A stretch of DNA of 64,000 bases from Geomonas oryzae (lineage in GTDB: Bacteria; Desulfobacterota; Desulfuromonadia; Geobacterales; Geobacteraceae): the NCBI RefSeq assembly GCF_004117875.1, contig NZ_RAHW01000002.1, positions 620,001 to 684,000 on the forward strand, in the 5' to 3' direction. This document shows positions 47,944 to 55,728 of the stretch, piece after piece. Every line of letters starts with the position of its first letter. The stretch's first letter is position 1. The notes beneath the pieces were generated by a model. It saw only the letters and a program-made list of their open reading frames with translations, was not told the origin of the DNA and did not search any database. The translations under genes were made by a program, and so were the position numbers.

Positions 47944-49471
47944 AGAGTATGAAGCCTTGGATTTGACCGTACCCGTGACTCCACGACGGAGCCGTTTATA
48001 TAACCTCAAACCTATCGGCATCGGCACACCATTTGTGGAAAGCCTCACAAGTTACATCGTAAGGTTATCAAATGCCCATTGTGTTAATGTATCAACATTG
48101 GTTGCCAAAGAGATCGCACCATTCATGACCCAAACGTATTCGAACCGAAGGGCGGTTAGTGGATTTTTTAATCGTTGTGCAGCCATAAATGAATTTGGAA
48201 TGATCGCATCAACATTTATCAGGGCAATAGAGAATCTTACCCTCAGAAAGGACATTATATTTTTGACAATGTCACCATGGGAAAAGGTATTAACTACTTT
48301 AAACCTATCACGCCAAATCCAAGCATGGTGCCCTGTTTGTTATGCTGAATGGCGGAAAACAGGCCAAATAATTTATTTTCCTTTGTTATGGACTCTAGAT
48401 TCGGTTACCGTCTGCCCTAGGCACTATCAAAAACTAGAGACCACATGCCCATTTTGCAATAATTATATGTATTTGATCGAAGGATTTTTGAGACCTGGTT
48501 TTTGCGCAAAATGTAATAATTGGCTAGGCACACTCGTAGACAAGCTAAAGTGCCAAAGCGACACACCAAGTAGTGAAACATTGGAACGGGTATGGTTAGC
48601 AGAAGAAATAGGAACTATGCTTGCGTTTTCACCTCAGTTCGTATTTTTACCCAACATCCATATTTTTGCTGAATCTTTACGTTTAGCAATAAAACATTTT
48701 TCAAATGGCAACAGCTGTGAATTTGCCAGATTGGTTGGAGTAGAATATTACACTTTAAGAAATTGGATACAGACTGGTTATTCAATACCCAGATTATGCC
48801 TGTTGGGCAAAATATGTCGTAGCTTAGGCAAAGGAATTATTGACTTTATATTATATTTTCAGCTTGAAAATCACAATGTTAATTCAAAAAATAAATATGA
48901 TCACCGAAGAGAAATCACGGATACCGACAAACATATGCTCTTTAATTCAATGCAAAAAGCTTTGAAGCAGATTCCACCTCCAACTATAACTGAAATTGCC
49001 AAGAAAAACCGAATCAGTTCAAGCACTATCCACCACTATTTCCCGAATGAATGTAAACTGATAACCAAATTGGTAACTGCATACAAAAACAGGTGTGTAC
49101 GCATGCCATGGGAAACAATCGAGCATAAACTTTTATCATCATTAAAGAATGGCCAACCTCCTTTACCCCTGAAAGAACTGGCTAAACAAATGTGTTGTAA
49201 CAAAAACTCCTTATATAAGCATTTTCCTGAAATATGCTATTCAATTTCGAAAAAATTTCAAAATTACAAAAGAGCTGTAAATATACTCAAAAAAACTGAA
49301 AGTGTTATTGACATACGAGAAACTGCAACTAAACTTTACAACAATGGAATTTATCCATCTATTTCGACAGTTTCTAAACATCTAAACAATAAATACAGCG
49401 ATAGATTGATAAATGAGACGCTAGCTGTATTGTTTACTGAACTACAAATACAAAAAAAATACATTGGTTAA
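47930..49471 (+). CDS. tniQ: TniQ/TnsD-like target-selection protein
   Basis: The N-terminal TniQ domain starts RSRLYNLKPIGIGTPFVESL and includes zinc-binding cysteine pairs WCPVC, TCPFC and FCAKC (about residues 140-200). After it come at least two helix-turn-helix units with a shared pattern: ITEIAKKNRISSSTIHHYFP and LPLKELAKQMCCNKNSLYKH, as in TnsD proteins that bind a fixed chromosomal site. At 513 residues it is long enough for sequence-specific targeting. It is related to the inverted gene at 50.9-52.2 kb. Codon use is AT-rich like the rest of the operon. Confidence 0.88.
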   Translation: MKSHEEYEALDLTVPVTPRRSRLYNLKPIGIGTPFVESLTSYIVRLSNAHCVNVSTLVAKEIAPFMTQTYSNRRAVSGFFNRCAAINEFGMIASTFIRAIENLTLRKDIIFLTMSPWEKVLTTLNLSRQIQAWCPVCYAEWRKTGQIIYFPLLWTLDSVTVCPRHYQKLETTCPFCNNYMYLIEGFLRPGFCAKCNNWLGTLVDKLKCQSDTPSSETLERVWLAEEIGTMLAFSPQFVFLPNIHIFAESLRLAIKHFSNGNSCEFARLVGVEYYTLRNWIQTGYSIPRLCLLGKICRSLGKGIIDFILYFQLENHNVNSKNKYDHRREITDTDKHMLFNSMQKALKQIPPPTITEIAKKNRISSSTIHHYFPNECKLITKLVTAYKNRCVRMPWETIEHKLLSSLKNGQPPLPLKELAKQMCCNKNSLYKHFPEICYSISKKFQNYKRAVNILKKTESVIDIRETATKLYNNGIYPSISTVSKHLNNKYSDRLINETLAVLFTELQIQKKYIG

Positions 49472-49781
49472 TATTGAGAAACAAATGTCAGTCAATGGCC
49501 ACGGATTTGCCACCTCCACGCCAAGGTTATTTTTCCACTTCAGCCTTTCTTAGGGGAACGTTTCAGTTGTCGACTGATTGCTTCCGAGGTCGCGATTTCT
49601 TCCGGTACCGGGGTTGTCGTTGTGCGCCTTTCCCAGTCGTACCTCAAGGTTTTCCAGGATACCGGAGAGCTTCAGTGTCTTCAGCCGAGCAAGCAGTGTG
49701 CCCGAAGCTGTATGCCGGATAGAAGGATTGCCTTAAAGGGCCTCTTCTGGGTTTTCCGTGGGTAATACCATCACCCTTTGC
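49472..49781. other. 310-bp gap after tniQ
   Basis: GC content rises sharply right after the tniQ stop. An 82-codon plus-strand frame starts here, but its composition (arginine-, proline- and phenylalanine-rich) does not look like a protein. The segment may be remnant DNA from an older insertion. Confidence 0.3.
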
Positions 49782-50531
49782 CTACAGGCGGCAGAGATCA
49801 ATCAAGTCATCAGCCACCGTGTCATAGACCCAGACACCTTCCTGGAAAGCGTTAAGGTTAATCCACGGAGGACCTTGGAAAACAGTCCCTTCCTTGATGG
49901 TCCAACTGTGGCTACGTTGAGGGAGGAGGACTGGGCTGTGACCAAATATCTGTGGCCCCGCGAGAGGACTTGGTTGACTCTGTTCAGCGCTACCGTCAAA
50001 CCAGAATATACCACCGTAAGCATCCTCGCCCCCACGGCAGAATGCACGGTGGAATAAGGGGCCAGCCCCGTACCGTCCAAGATGACGAGGGTGAGGCGTC
50101 TGTAGTTGCCTGAGAAACTCGTTGTTTAACCAATCCGCAATATCTTGTGCCGAGTTGCGAGCCCCAGGTGGAATGATCTTCCCTAGACTCTGCGATACCC
50201 CCGCATGTGTAAGTAGCCAGGAATCCGCGGCTATCGCGGCTGAGAACCGCGATCTATTTCCATTGTAGATATCCCTAAAAGGCTGACACCCGAAGGCCCC
50301 GAAACACTCCCAAGGCTGCTCTGGTAAATAGCTCAGGTCGTGGTTTCCCCACACAAAATCTGTGGCAGAGTCCATCAACAGATTGAGACAGCGTAACTCC
50401 TCAGCCAAAGTGACTAGAGGCCTGCTGTCAACAAGGTCACCGAGACAGATGTGTCTCTCATTCGGCCTGTAGCAAAGAAAAATCTCTGCCTTTCTCAAGG
50501 ATCCGTGAATATCACCAATTATCAGGGCCAA
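49782..50531 (-). CDS. calcineurin-like metallophosphoesterase
   Basis: All metal-binding signatures of the family are present in 249 residues: GDIHG (near 6), GDLVDSR (31), GNHD (61) and THAG, plus a late FGHSP. These bind two metal ions and hydrolyse phosphoesters. The size and order match PrpA/ApaH-like phosphatases acting on phosphoproteins, dinucleotides or cyclic nucleotides. The start is a TTG with GGAG about 8 nt ahead. GC content is higher than in the tns genes around it, so it may be cargo picked up by the element. Its substrate cannot be told from sequence. Confidence 0.85.
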   Translation of the reverse strand: MALIIGDIHGSLRKAEIFLCYRPNERHICLGDLVDSRPLVTLAEELRCLNLLMDSATDFVWGNHDLSYLPEQPWECFGAFGCQPFRDIYNGNRSRFSAAIAADSWLLTHAGVSQSLGKIIPPGARNSAQDIADWLNNEFLRQLQTPHPRHLGRYGAGPLFHRAFCRGGEDAYGGIFWFDGSAEQSQPSPLAGPQIFGHSPVLLPQRSHSWTIKEGTVFQGPPWINLNAFQEGVWVYDTVADDLIDLCRL

Positions 50532-50872
50532 TGTTGCACTCCAGTAACACCATCTGTGACGGTCGCCTTCATAGCCAACGTACTACACGTCCCTCTCACA
50601 TCATCGTAGCGGACACCAGGAATAGCACCGTCTTTATTTTACCCACGGAAATCCCTGAAGAGCCCTTTGATGACATAGAATGGGCTTTAAACCACCGGTT
50701 ACGGAAGTTTCACCACCAGAACGCAAAAGTCACGGTCCGTAATTTTCCAGGAAAGCTGGTCATGTCAGTCTCCGGCTCAGATCTGGATACAGTCAAACCG
50801 TATGGCGATCGGCATCAGAACACAATCGCGGTCGGCATCGGCCGGAATCCGCAGATGGACAGGAGGAGCTAA
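50531..50872 (+). CDS. small hypothetical protein divergent from the phosphatase
   Basis: A 113-codon frame with a protein-like middle (HIIVADTRNSTVFILPTEIP and VTVRNFPGKLVMSVSGSDLD) but no recognisable domain. Its start shares a base with the divergent phosphatase start, and its end runs 4 nt into the end of the convergent second tniQ gene. It could be real cargo or chance coding on the strand opposite a regulatory gap. Confidence 0.35.
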   Translation: MLHSSNTICDGRLHSQRTTRPSHIIVADTRNSTVFILPTEIPEEPFDDIEWALNHRLRKFHHQNAKVTVRNFPGKLVMSVSGSDLDTVKPYGDRHQNTIAVGIGRNPQMDRRS

Positions 50873-52221
50873 CTGCCTACGTCTTTATGTTTTGCTGCAA
50901 TAGCATGGCATAATTCAGGAAACTTTCGGTATAAAGCAGACTCATGGCATGAAAGTTTTTTGGATAAGGCTGCTATCGACACTTGCATATTAGTCTCGTT
51001 CAATGCAGCAACCATTTTAACTCTGATATTTTCCCATTTTTCGTTTAACATCCTGGATTTATTTTTTGCCACAAGAATCGAAATTGCTTTACACTGCTCA
51101 GGATAATTTTTGTACAGCTTTGATGCTGAATATCCGATTATTTTAGAAATATCTTTTATAGTAGCTGGCGGATGTTCTTTTACTGCATTATTAAAAGCCT
51201 TGAGAACATCCTCTTTATTCGGAATACATCTTTTAGCTTGCTTCCTATAAGATGTTTGTGTTGGTGTTGATATTTTTACCACTGGATCTTTCAAGAGAAA
51301 TTCAGCCATCGACACACCTATCCGGTAACAAATTTTGGATAAATAGTTCACCTGTGGAATGTGCCTACCAAGTCGCCAATCACCCAGCATATTTTTATTT
51401 AAACCGACAAATCTAGCGAATTCATAAGTGTTTCCTTCTGTGACTTGTTGAATGCACCTAACAAGTGAAAATGAAATTTGTTCTCTTACTGGCAGCGAAA
51501 CTGATATCGGGGCTGTTTTTAAAAGATCACCAAAAGAATTCGCGGTCCAGACTCTCTCAAGTAGGGCAGTCTCTTGTGTAATTGTAATGACCTTGTTATT
51601 ACTATGACAGGTTTTTCCAAGCCAATAGCCGCATTTCGAACAAAATCCAGCGCGTGAATAGGAATCTATAAAATATAAATTACATTTACAGAATGGACAT
51701 TCCATTATTAGCTCCCGAGAATGTACAGGACATATCGTAATCATATTTAATGCCCACAACAGTGGAAAATATATTATTTTCCCAGCGTCTTTCCACTCTT
51801 CATAGCATTCTGGACACCAAGCCTGACTCTGACGCAGCAGACACTTATTCGTCATCACCTTTTGCCACGGCAATAACGTCAAATACATAAGATCTTTCCG
51901 AAGAGTCAGAGATTCAAGTGCATCTTTAAATGTTGCTGCCACCACGCCGAATCCATTAATCATCCTTGAGAATTTGTTAAACCCTCTCAATTCTTTTTCA
52001 CGTAGATAAGCAGCATTTGCCATCGGCGCTATCTCTTTGGCTATCAGTGTCATTACAGGCACACAATGAGCTTCAGCCAGCCTTACAATATATCCAGTGA
52101 GGCTCTCTACCTGTGCCGTTCCAACCCCTATTGGCAAGAGATGATACAGCCGACTCCTTTGAGTCAACTCTAAAGGGACCAGATTCCACACCCCATATTC
52201 ATCTATGTCGGAGGAGATCAT
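50869..52221 (-). CDS. tniQ: second TniQ/TnsD-like protein, inverted
   Basis: This protein (about 450 residues from the ATG at 52221) is a paralogue of the first TniQ: RSRLYHLLPIGVGTAQVESL, the pairs WCPEC, ECPFC and FCSKC, and two helix-turn-helix units (IKDISKIIGYSASKLYKNYP and VSIAALSKKLSCHESALYRK) lie in the same order. A longer frame starts at a TTG at 52269; the inner ATG aligns with the start of the paralogue. It points towards the tns operon. Two TniQ proteins in Tn7-like elements often serve two target modes, for example a fixed chromosomal site and mobile DNA. Alternatively it is a leftover of a second element. Confidence 0.85.
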   Translation of the reverse strand: MISSDIDEYGVWNLVPLELTQRSRLYHLLPIGVGTAQVESLTGYIVRLAEAHCVPVMTLIAKEIAPMANAAYLREKELRGFNKFSRMINGFGVVAATFKDALESLTLRKDLMYLTLLPWQKVMTNKCLLRQSQAWCPECYEEWKDAGKIIYFPLLWALNMITICPVHSRELIMECPFCKCNLYFIDSYSRAGFCSKCGYWLGKTCHSNNKVITITQETALLERVWTANSFGDLLKTAPISVSLPVREQISFSLVRCIQQVTEGNTYEFARFVGLNKNMLGDWRLGRHIPQVNYLSKICYRIGVSMAEFLLKDPVVKISTPTQTSYRKQAKRCIPNKEDVLKAFNNAVKEHPPATIKDISKIIGYSASKLYKNYPEQCKAISILVAKNKSRMLNEKWENIRVKMVAALNETNMQVSIAALSKKLSCHESALYRKFPELCHAIAAKHKDVGS

Positions 52222-52354
52222 TGTGGGTTCACCACTTTTGTGATATGAACTGCATAAAGGGCTGTTCAAGGTTTTGTTTTTCGTCAGTACGTATTATAGC
52301 CTTGCTTGGAATGTAAGCGGACTCATGTGGCGTCCCCGAGATATAAGAGAGCGT

Positions 52355-52762
52355 TCAGCCTTGGCCCGGTTCATCATCAGGGTGCACGTCCCCAGGGAAG
52401 CGCCCGTGAGAGTAATAGTCCTCATTCTCCAATGCAAACACTTCGGCGGATTTCGGTGTTTTTTTCGGGTGCGCCTCCTTTATCACTGCGCGGAAGACGG
52501 CCTCCATTCCAGCCTTCTTTTGATCGAGGTTGAAAAGTAGGTTATTCAAAATACTTCTAGACAAATAGAGTTTTGTTCCGGTGAAATTGCCACCATATTC
52601 GACGGCAACAACAAAAACCCTCTTCATACTCTGGGGGTACTTTTTGTGTAGGTTGTCATTTTTGATAAGAGTGCACGCCGTCTCTTGGCCCTTTTTTTTA
52701 CGGTCAAGCTTCGAGATTAAAGTTAGCAGGTTACGCCGGGTGAGGTAAACTTTAGCTGGCAC
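52355..52762 (-). CDS. small protein made of two tandem copies of one 55-residue unit
   Basis: No family is recognised. The 135 residues consist of a duplication: KVYLTRRNLLTLISKLDRKK in the first half aligns with KLYLSRSILNNLLFNLDQKK in the second; ETACTLIKN aligns with EAVFRAVIK, and RVFVVAVEYGG with EVFALENEDYY. Each unit predicts helix-helix-strand. The start is a GTG with AAAGG upstream. The gene lies just beyond the second tniQ on the same strand and could be cargo or a flank of the Tn7-like element. A dimer-like single-chain regulator is one possibility. Confidence 0.6.
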   Translation of the reverse strand: MPAKVYLTRRNLLTLISKLDRKKKGQETACTLIKNDNLHKKYPQSMKRVFVVAVEYGGNFTGTKLYLSRSILNNLLFNLDQKKAGMEAVFRAVIKEAHPKKTPKSAEVFALENEDYYSHGRFPGDVHPDDEPGQG

Positions 52763-53351
52763 ATTTTCACCTTTCCCAACATTGGGATTTTTATTTATCT
52801 GTTACCAGTGCCTGGTGCCGTCAATAGCGAAAAAGAGCCATCTTTGAGACCAATTATGTTTCGGTTATCGTGTCATAGCCCCAGCCCCTTCCGTTAGCGG
52901 CCAAGTTGATCCATTCGGGACCTTCCAGATCTCCTCATTCCGAAGCTCGTAGTGGTTGTCGCGTTCAGGGCGCCGTTAGGGCTTTGACGGCCTTCTTACC
53001 GCCGCAGCCGGTTGCGTCTCCCCGGGCTGCATCGAACCCAAAATCCCCCAAACTCGTCGTATTCTCCGCGACAAACTGTACCCGGAACAAAGGGCTGTAT
53101 TCGAAGCTGGTTTGTGTCTTTAGATTCCTGACCCGGAGCTGCTCGCCAAACTGAAAATCACCCAGGCGGCGATGCTCTCGGGGCCGCATGCTAGAACCTC
53201 CACGCCAGCCTGGGGCTCCACGCCGGCGTGAGTGAGAAGCCAATCGTTGACGGCTACCGCTGCAACGAAGCGATCCCGGTGCGCCTGGTACTGCTCGCGA
53301 TGCGCCTAGATCAGCCAATGAATTGGCCACAGGTCCTCTCGTAACACGAAA
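52763..53351. other. 589-bp GC-rich stretch without an intact gene
   Basis: No intact gene. The plus strand contains short protein-like runs (for example IPQTRRILRDKLYPEQRAV before 53120 and LLAKLKITQAAMLSG before 53200) broken by stops, which suggests a decayed coding sequence of unknown family. Confidence 0.35.
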
Positions 53352-53735
53352 TCAGCCTGCTCGGCGATCGTGATTCACATTTTCGCTACGTCCCGATTCT
53401 TCAACTTGGCCCGCCCGCTTTGGTTGGAATTTTGCCCAACGTAAAGACTCAGCTGCATGGGGGCCATTTTCATGCACAGCCTTGAGCCAAATCCGTAATT
53501 CAGGAGGTTGCAACTGCCATATGCCGCTTTCCCGACCGACAAGGTCAAGTTTAATTAGTCGACGAAGTCCGCTTTCTATGCCACCTCGACTTAGATGAAA
53601 CTCGGTCATGAACTGATTTGTATACAAATGGGCTGTGGGCGCTCGGCTGATCGCGTACAGGAGACGTTTTTGAGAGGAGGAAAGTGTTATCGTTAAAGCT
53701 TTATACAGGTCCTTCATATCTAGTTCAGTTTGCAT
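53352..53735 (-). CDS. winged-helix protein, possibly the C-terminal remnant of an ATPase
   Basis: Residues 10-85 of 127 look like the winged helix found at the C-terminus of archaeal-type AAA ATPases: LSSSQKRLLYAISRAPTAHL, then LSRGGIESGLRRLIKLDLVG and GIWQLQPPELRIWLKAV. In those ATPases the domain follows 350 residues of NTPase, none of which is present upstream, so this is either a free-standing regulator or a truncated gene. The tail (residues 95-127) is polar. The surroundings are gene-poor, favouring a remnant. Confidence 0.5.
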   Translation of the reverse strand: MQTELDMKDLYKALTITLSSSQKRLLYAISRAPTAHLYTNQFMTEFHLSRGGIESGLRRLIKLDLVGRESGIWQLQPPELRIWLKAVHENGPHAAESLRWAKFQPKRAGQVEESGRSENVNHDRRAG

Positions 53736-54186
53736 AGTTGGCTCCAGCCAGGGCTGCTGCTACTTCTTGCCCCTACCGAGACATCGAGGGGCCTTCAAAG
53801 CATATCAGGTTATGTGAACCGGTGCAATACATAAACTCTAATGATTTCATTGACTTAATAGCCATCGATGGGTATTTTGTCAATATATTGGAGGGCTCTT
53901 CTGTGTCGGGGTTGGATAGCCCGCCCTCAGCGTTGTTGTTTTGGGCTCACATGGGCTCTGTGACAGAGTCTTCGCCACACGCCATCCACCTCCGTCTCAC
54001 TTACCAAACCGATCTCATCATCCCAGCCCCCGAATCTACCCGCTTCTCCGACGCCGCCGTCGTTTTCAACTTGCAGCAAATTACCGCTCTCAGATAAGTG
54101 TAAAGGTCGCCGGCTAGTTGAGTTTTCTCTTCCCTTTAAGGCCGTGAAAGGTTAAATTACGCAATTTGCAGGAAGAAGGAGGGGGA
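53736..54186. other. 451-bp gap before ihfA
   Basis: Frames of about 100 codons on both strands are not protein-like. The last 100 bp (54090-54186) should carry the ihfA promoter. AAGGAGGGGG at about 54177-54185 is the ribosome site of ihfA. Confidence 0.35.
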
Positions 54187-54459
54187 ATGACAAAGGCGGA
54201 AATTGCCGAGAGAATCGCAAGGATTGGGTACACGACGAAGGATTCGGTCGAGCTGATGGAGCAGGTTCTCGACATTGTTAAAGAAACCCTCATCACTGGG
54301 GAGGAAGTCAAGATCGCAGGCTTCGGCAAATTCAGCGTAAATGAGAAAGCCCCGCGCAGAGGCCGCAACCCGCAGACTGGTGAGGAAATTACCCTGGCGG
54401 AACGCAAAGTAGTGAGCTTCAAACCGAGTCAAATTTTAAAGGAAGAGGTGAATCGGTAG
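54187..54459 (+). CDS. ihfA: integration host factor alpha-type DNA-bending protein
   Basis: A 90-residue HU/IHF-family protein. It starts TKAEIAERIARIGYTTKDSV and has the beta-arm GRNPQTGEEI with the proline that intercalates into DNA. The ending ERKVVSFKPSQILKEEV resembles the RRVVTFRPGQKLK ending of IhfA, so alpha is preferred over HU. The ATG at 54187 follows AAGGAGG closely; the upstream TTG frame start is ignored. Housekeeping copies usually sit next to pheT or in translation clusters, so this island copy may be element-borne. IHF is a usual cofactor of tyrosine integrases, and one is encoded 1.3 kb downstream. Confidence 0.85.
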   Translation: MTKAEIAERIARIGYTTKDSVELMEQVLDIVKETLITGEEVKIAGFGKFSVNEKAPRRGRNPQTGEEITLAERKVVSFKPSQILKEEVNR

Positions 54460-54546
54460 ACGTGGTCCGTGTATACTCTTACTCAAAGCAAAATCTTCTC
54501 TAAAGAAATAACCTTCGGACTTAGCCCCCAAAGAAAAGGAGAGAAA

Positions 54547-54885
54547 ATGGACTATAGAATTATTGTGATGTCGGCAGGCGGCAATATTATCGGTAAAGGG
54601 CGTCTCGCAGATGAGGATACTTTCGACCTCTATACGAGGATGCTGGGGTACAGAAACCATCAGGCTCTCTTTGACAATAGCTTTTATTTCATTCCTGATA
54701 TTGAAAAGGGAAAGGACGGTTTCTTCAGACTACGTGATGTTGCGAATGTCTCTGTTGTGGAGGATGCCATTACTGTGGAAGTTTTTAAATTTTATATAAG
54801 CCCCTCCGATCGTGCCGGGGTACTTGACGTTTATGAGTGTGTCTCTGAGCCTCCAAAAGTGGTCGAAACTATAGCCCTCCATTAG
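54547..54885 (+). CDS. unknown small protein
   Basis: A 112-residue acidic protein (IIVMSAGGNIIGKGRLADED, VEDAITVEVFKFYISPSDRA) of mixed strand and helix with no family I know. The ATG at 54547 has AAAGGAG 6 nt upstream and is clearly better than the frame start at 54469. It follows ihfA by 87 nt on the same strand. Confidence 0.6.
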   Translation: MDYRIIVMSAGGNIIGKGRLADEDTFDLYTRMLGYRNHQALFDNSFYFIPDIEKGKDGFFRLRDVANVSVVEDAITVEVFKFYISPSDRAGVLDVYECVSEPPKVVETIALH

Positions 54886-55527
54886 CGAGGATCGACATCA
54901 CCACTTGCCAATTTCAGGCAGAGCAGACCCAGTCGAGACAGGATGACCCCAGGGAAAAAAATGAAGCAAATGGTGCGATTCATCGCTTGAACGGTCGAAG
55001 GAAAACCTGGGAAGTCAGAGGGAAACGGATTCCCCGGCTACAAGGATACTCTGTTTCTCTTACACCGACCGATCGACTACGACGCCAGCGGGTGGACCAT
55101 CTCGTAGGCGACGACGGGCCTGGAGATGTTTGGCGGCTAAAGAATAGGAAGCCAGAGCGGCACGGTTCCCTTCCTGATGGAGCCTGGAGCAAAGCCAACC
55201 TGGAGACCCTCCCCGGCAACTGGAACCACAGACGCAGCACCACAGGAAAGTGGAGAAGAGGCGGCAATTAGGGGAGAAGAGCGACCTGGGAGAAGTCAAG
55301 GCCAGGGCGAAACGTGAATACATAGAAGGAAGGCCGCTTCCAAGGTCGCAAGCTAGTCGCCCCTTGAGGAGCAGAAGCGAAGAGGAGCGCAACAGGCACC
55401 GATGCCTACCAGCTCTCACCGGTCCGGACGTCGATTCCAAATCAAATGGCAAGTTTCCACCGTGTGTGAGGCCAGATTAAGTCTGTGAAAACAAGTAGTT
55501 AAGTAAGCACATTATCATTTAGAACTC
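54886..55527. other. 642-bp gene-poor, purine-rich stretch
   Basis: Frames on both strands (for example 54987-55271 plus) have strongly biased arginine/glycine/proline composition and no ribosome site, so no gene is called. An RNA gene cannot be excluded; I see no clear conserved fold. Confidence 0.3.
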
Positions 55528-55529
55528 TT

Positions 55530-55662
55530 TGACATATTATGCCATCTTTTTTGTACTTTCTGACACATTATGCTTTTCTGTTCCCTTCGGGACGCTGTAT
55601 AACCCCTTAAAATTCGGTCCAAGAATTGACAGCATATGCTTCCTCTTATTGACAGCATATGC
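55530..55662 (+). repeat. four direct 13-bp repeats upstream of the integrase
   Basis: TGACATATTATGC (55530), TGACACATTATGC (55561), TGACAGCATATGC (55627) and TGACAGCATATGC (55650) share TGACA and ATGC with a variable centre. The last two are part of an 18-bp perfect repeat, ATTGACAGCATATGCTTC. They lie 65-200 bp before the integrase start, where arm-type integrase sites, an operator, or the TnsB sites of a transposon end could be. Confidence 0.65.
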
Positions 55663-55681
55663 TTCAAGTTTCATTTAGCCT

Positions 55682-55728
55682 CTTGCTCTCCAGAAGAGAC
55701 CTCCTTTACCACACAAAGGAGAGCAAGA
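55682..55728 (+). promoter_or_regulatory. leader hairpin that can mask the integrase ribosome site
   Basis: CTTGCTCTCC (55682-55691) is a perfect complement of GGAGAGCAAG (55719-55728), which holds the ribosome site and runs into the ATG. A second upstream run, CTCCTTT (about 55701), can also pair with AAAGGAG. Both structures would hide the ribosome site, so translation of the integrase should be low unless the leader is opened. Confidence 0.5.

Larger units (their letters stand above)
43667..52269. mobile_element. Tn7-like transposition module (limits approximate)
   Basis: The stretch is visibly more AT-rich than its surroundings and encodes TnsA-TnsB, TnsC and TniQ in operon order, followed by a phosphatase and an inverted second TniQ. 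The left limit is placed at the repeat array before tnsAB and the right limit at the upstream edge of the second tniQ gene; neither terminal inverted repeat nor target-site duplication was proven. The true element may reach further right into the 52.3-55.7 kb region. Confidence 0.55.

Noticed and set aside
49474-49722. 82-codon plus-strand frame after tniQ
   Set aside because: Biased composition, no ribosome site, GC shift indicates different DNA rather than a gene.
43667-52269. CRISPR-associated transposon
   Set aside because: No cas genes or repeat-spacer array were found next to the Tn7-like module.
52965-53330. 121-codon minus-strand frame
   Set aside because: Arginine/glycine/serine-rich with no domain; opposite strand contains better, though broken, coding-like runs.
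53738-54097. 119-codon plus-strand frame before ihfA
   Set aside because: Composition and lack of domains look non-coding; no ribosome site.
54987-55271. 94-codon plus-strand frame
   Set aside because: Arginine/glycine-rich low-quality coding with no ribosome site or known domain.
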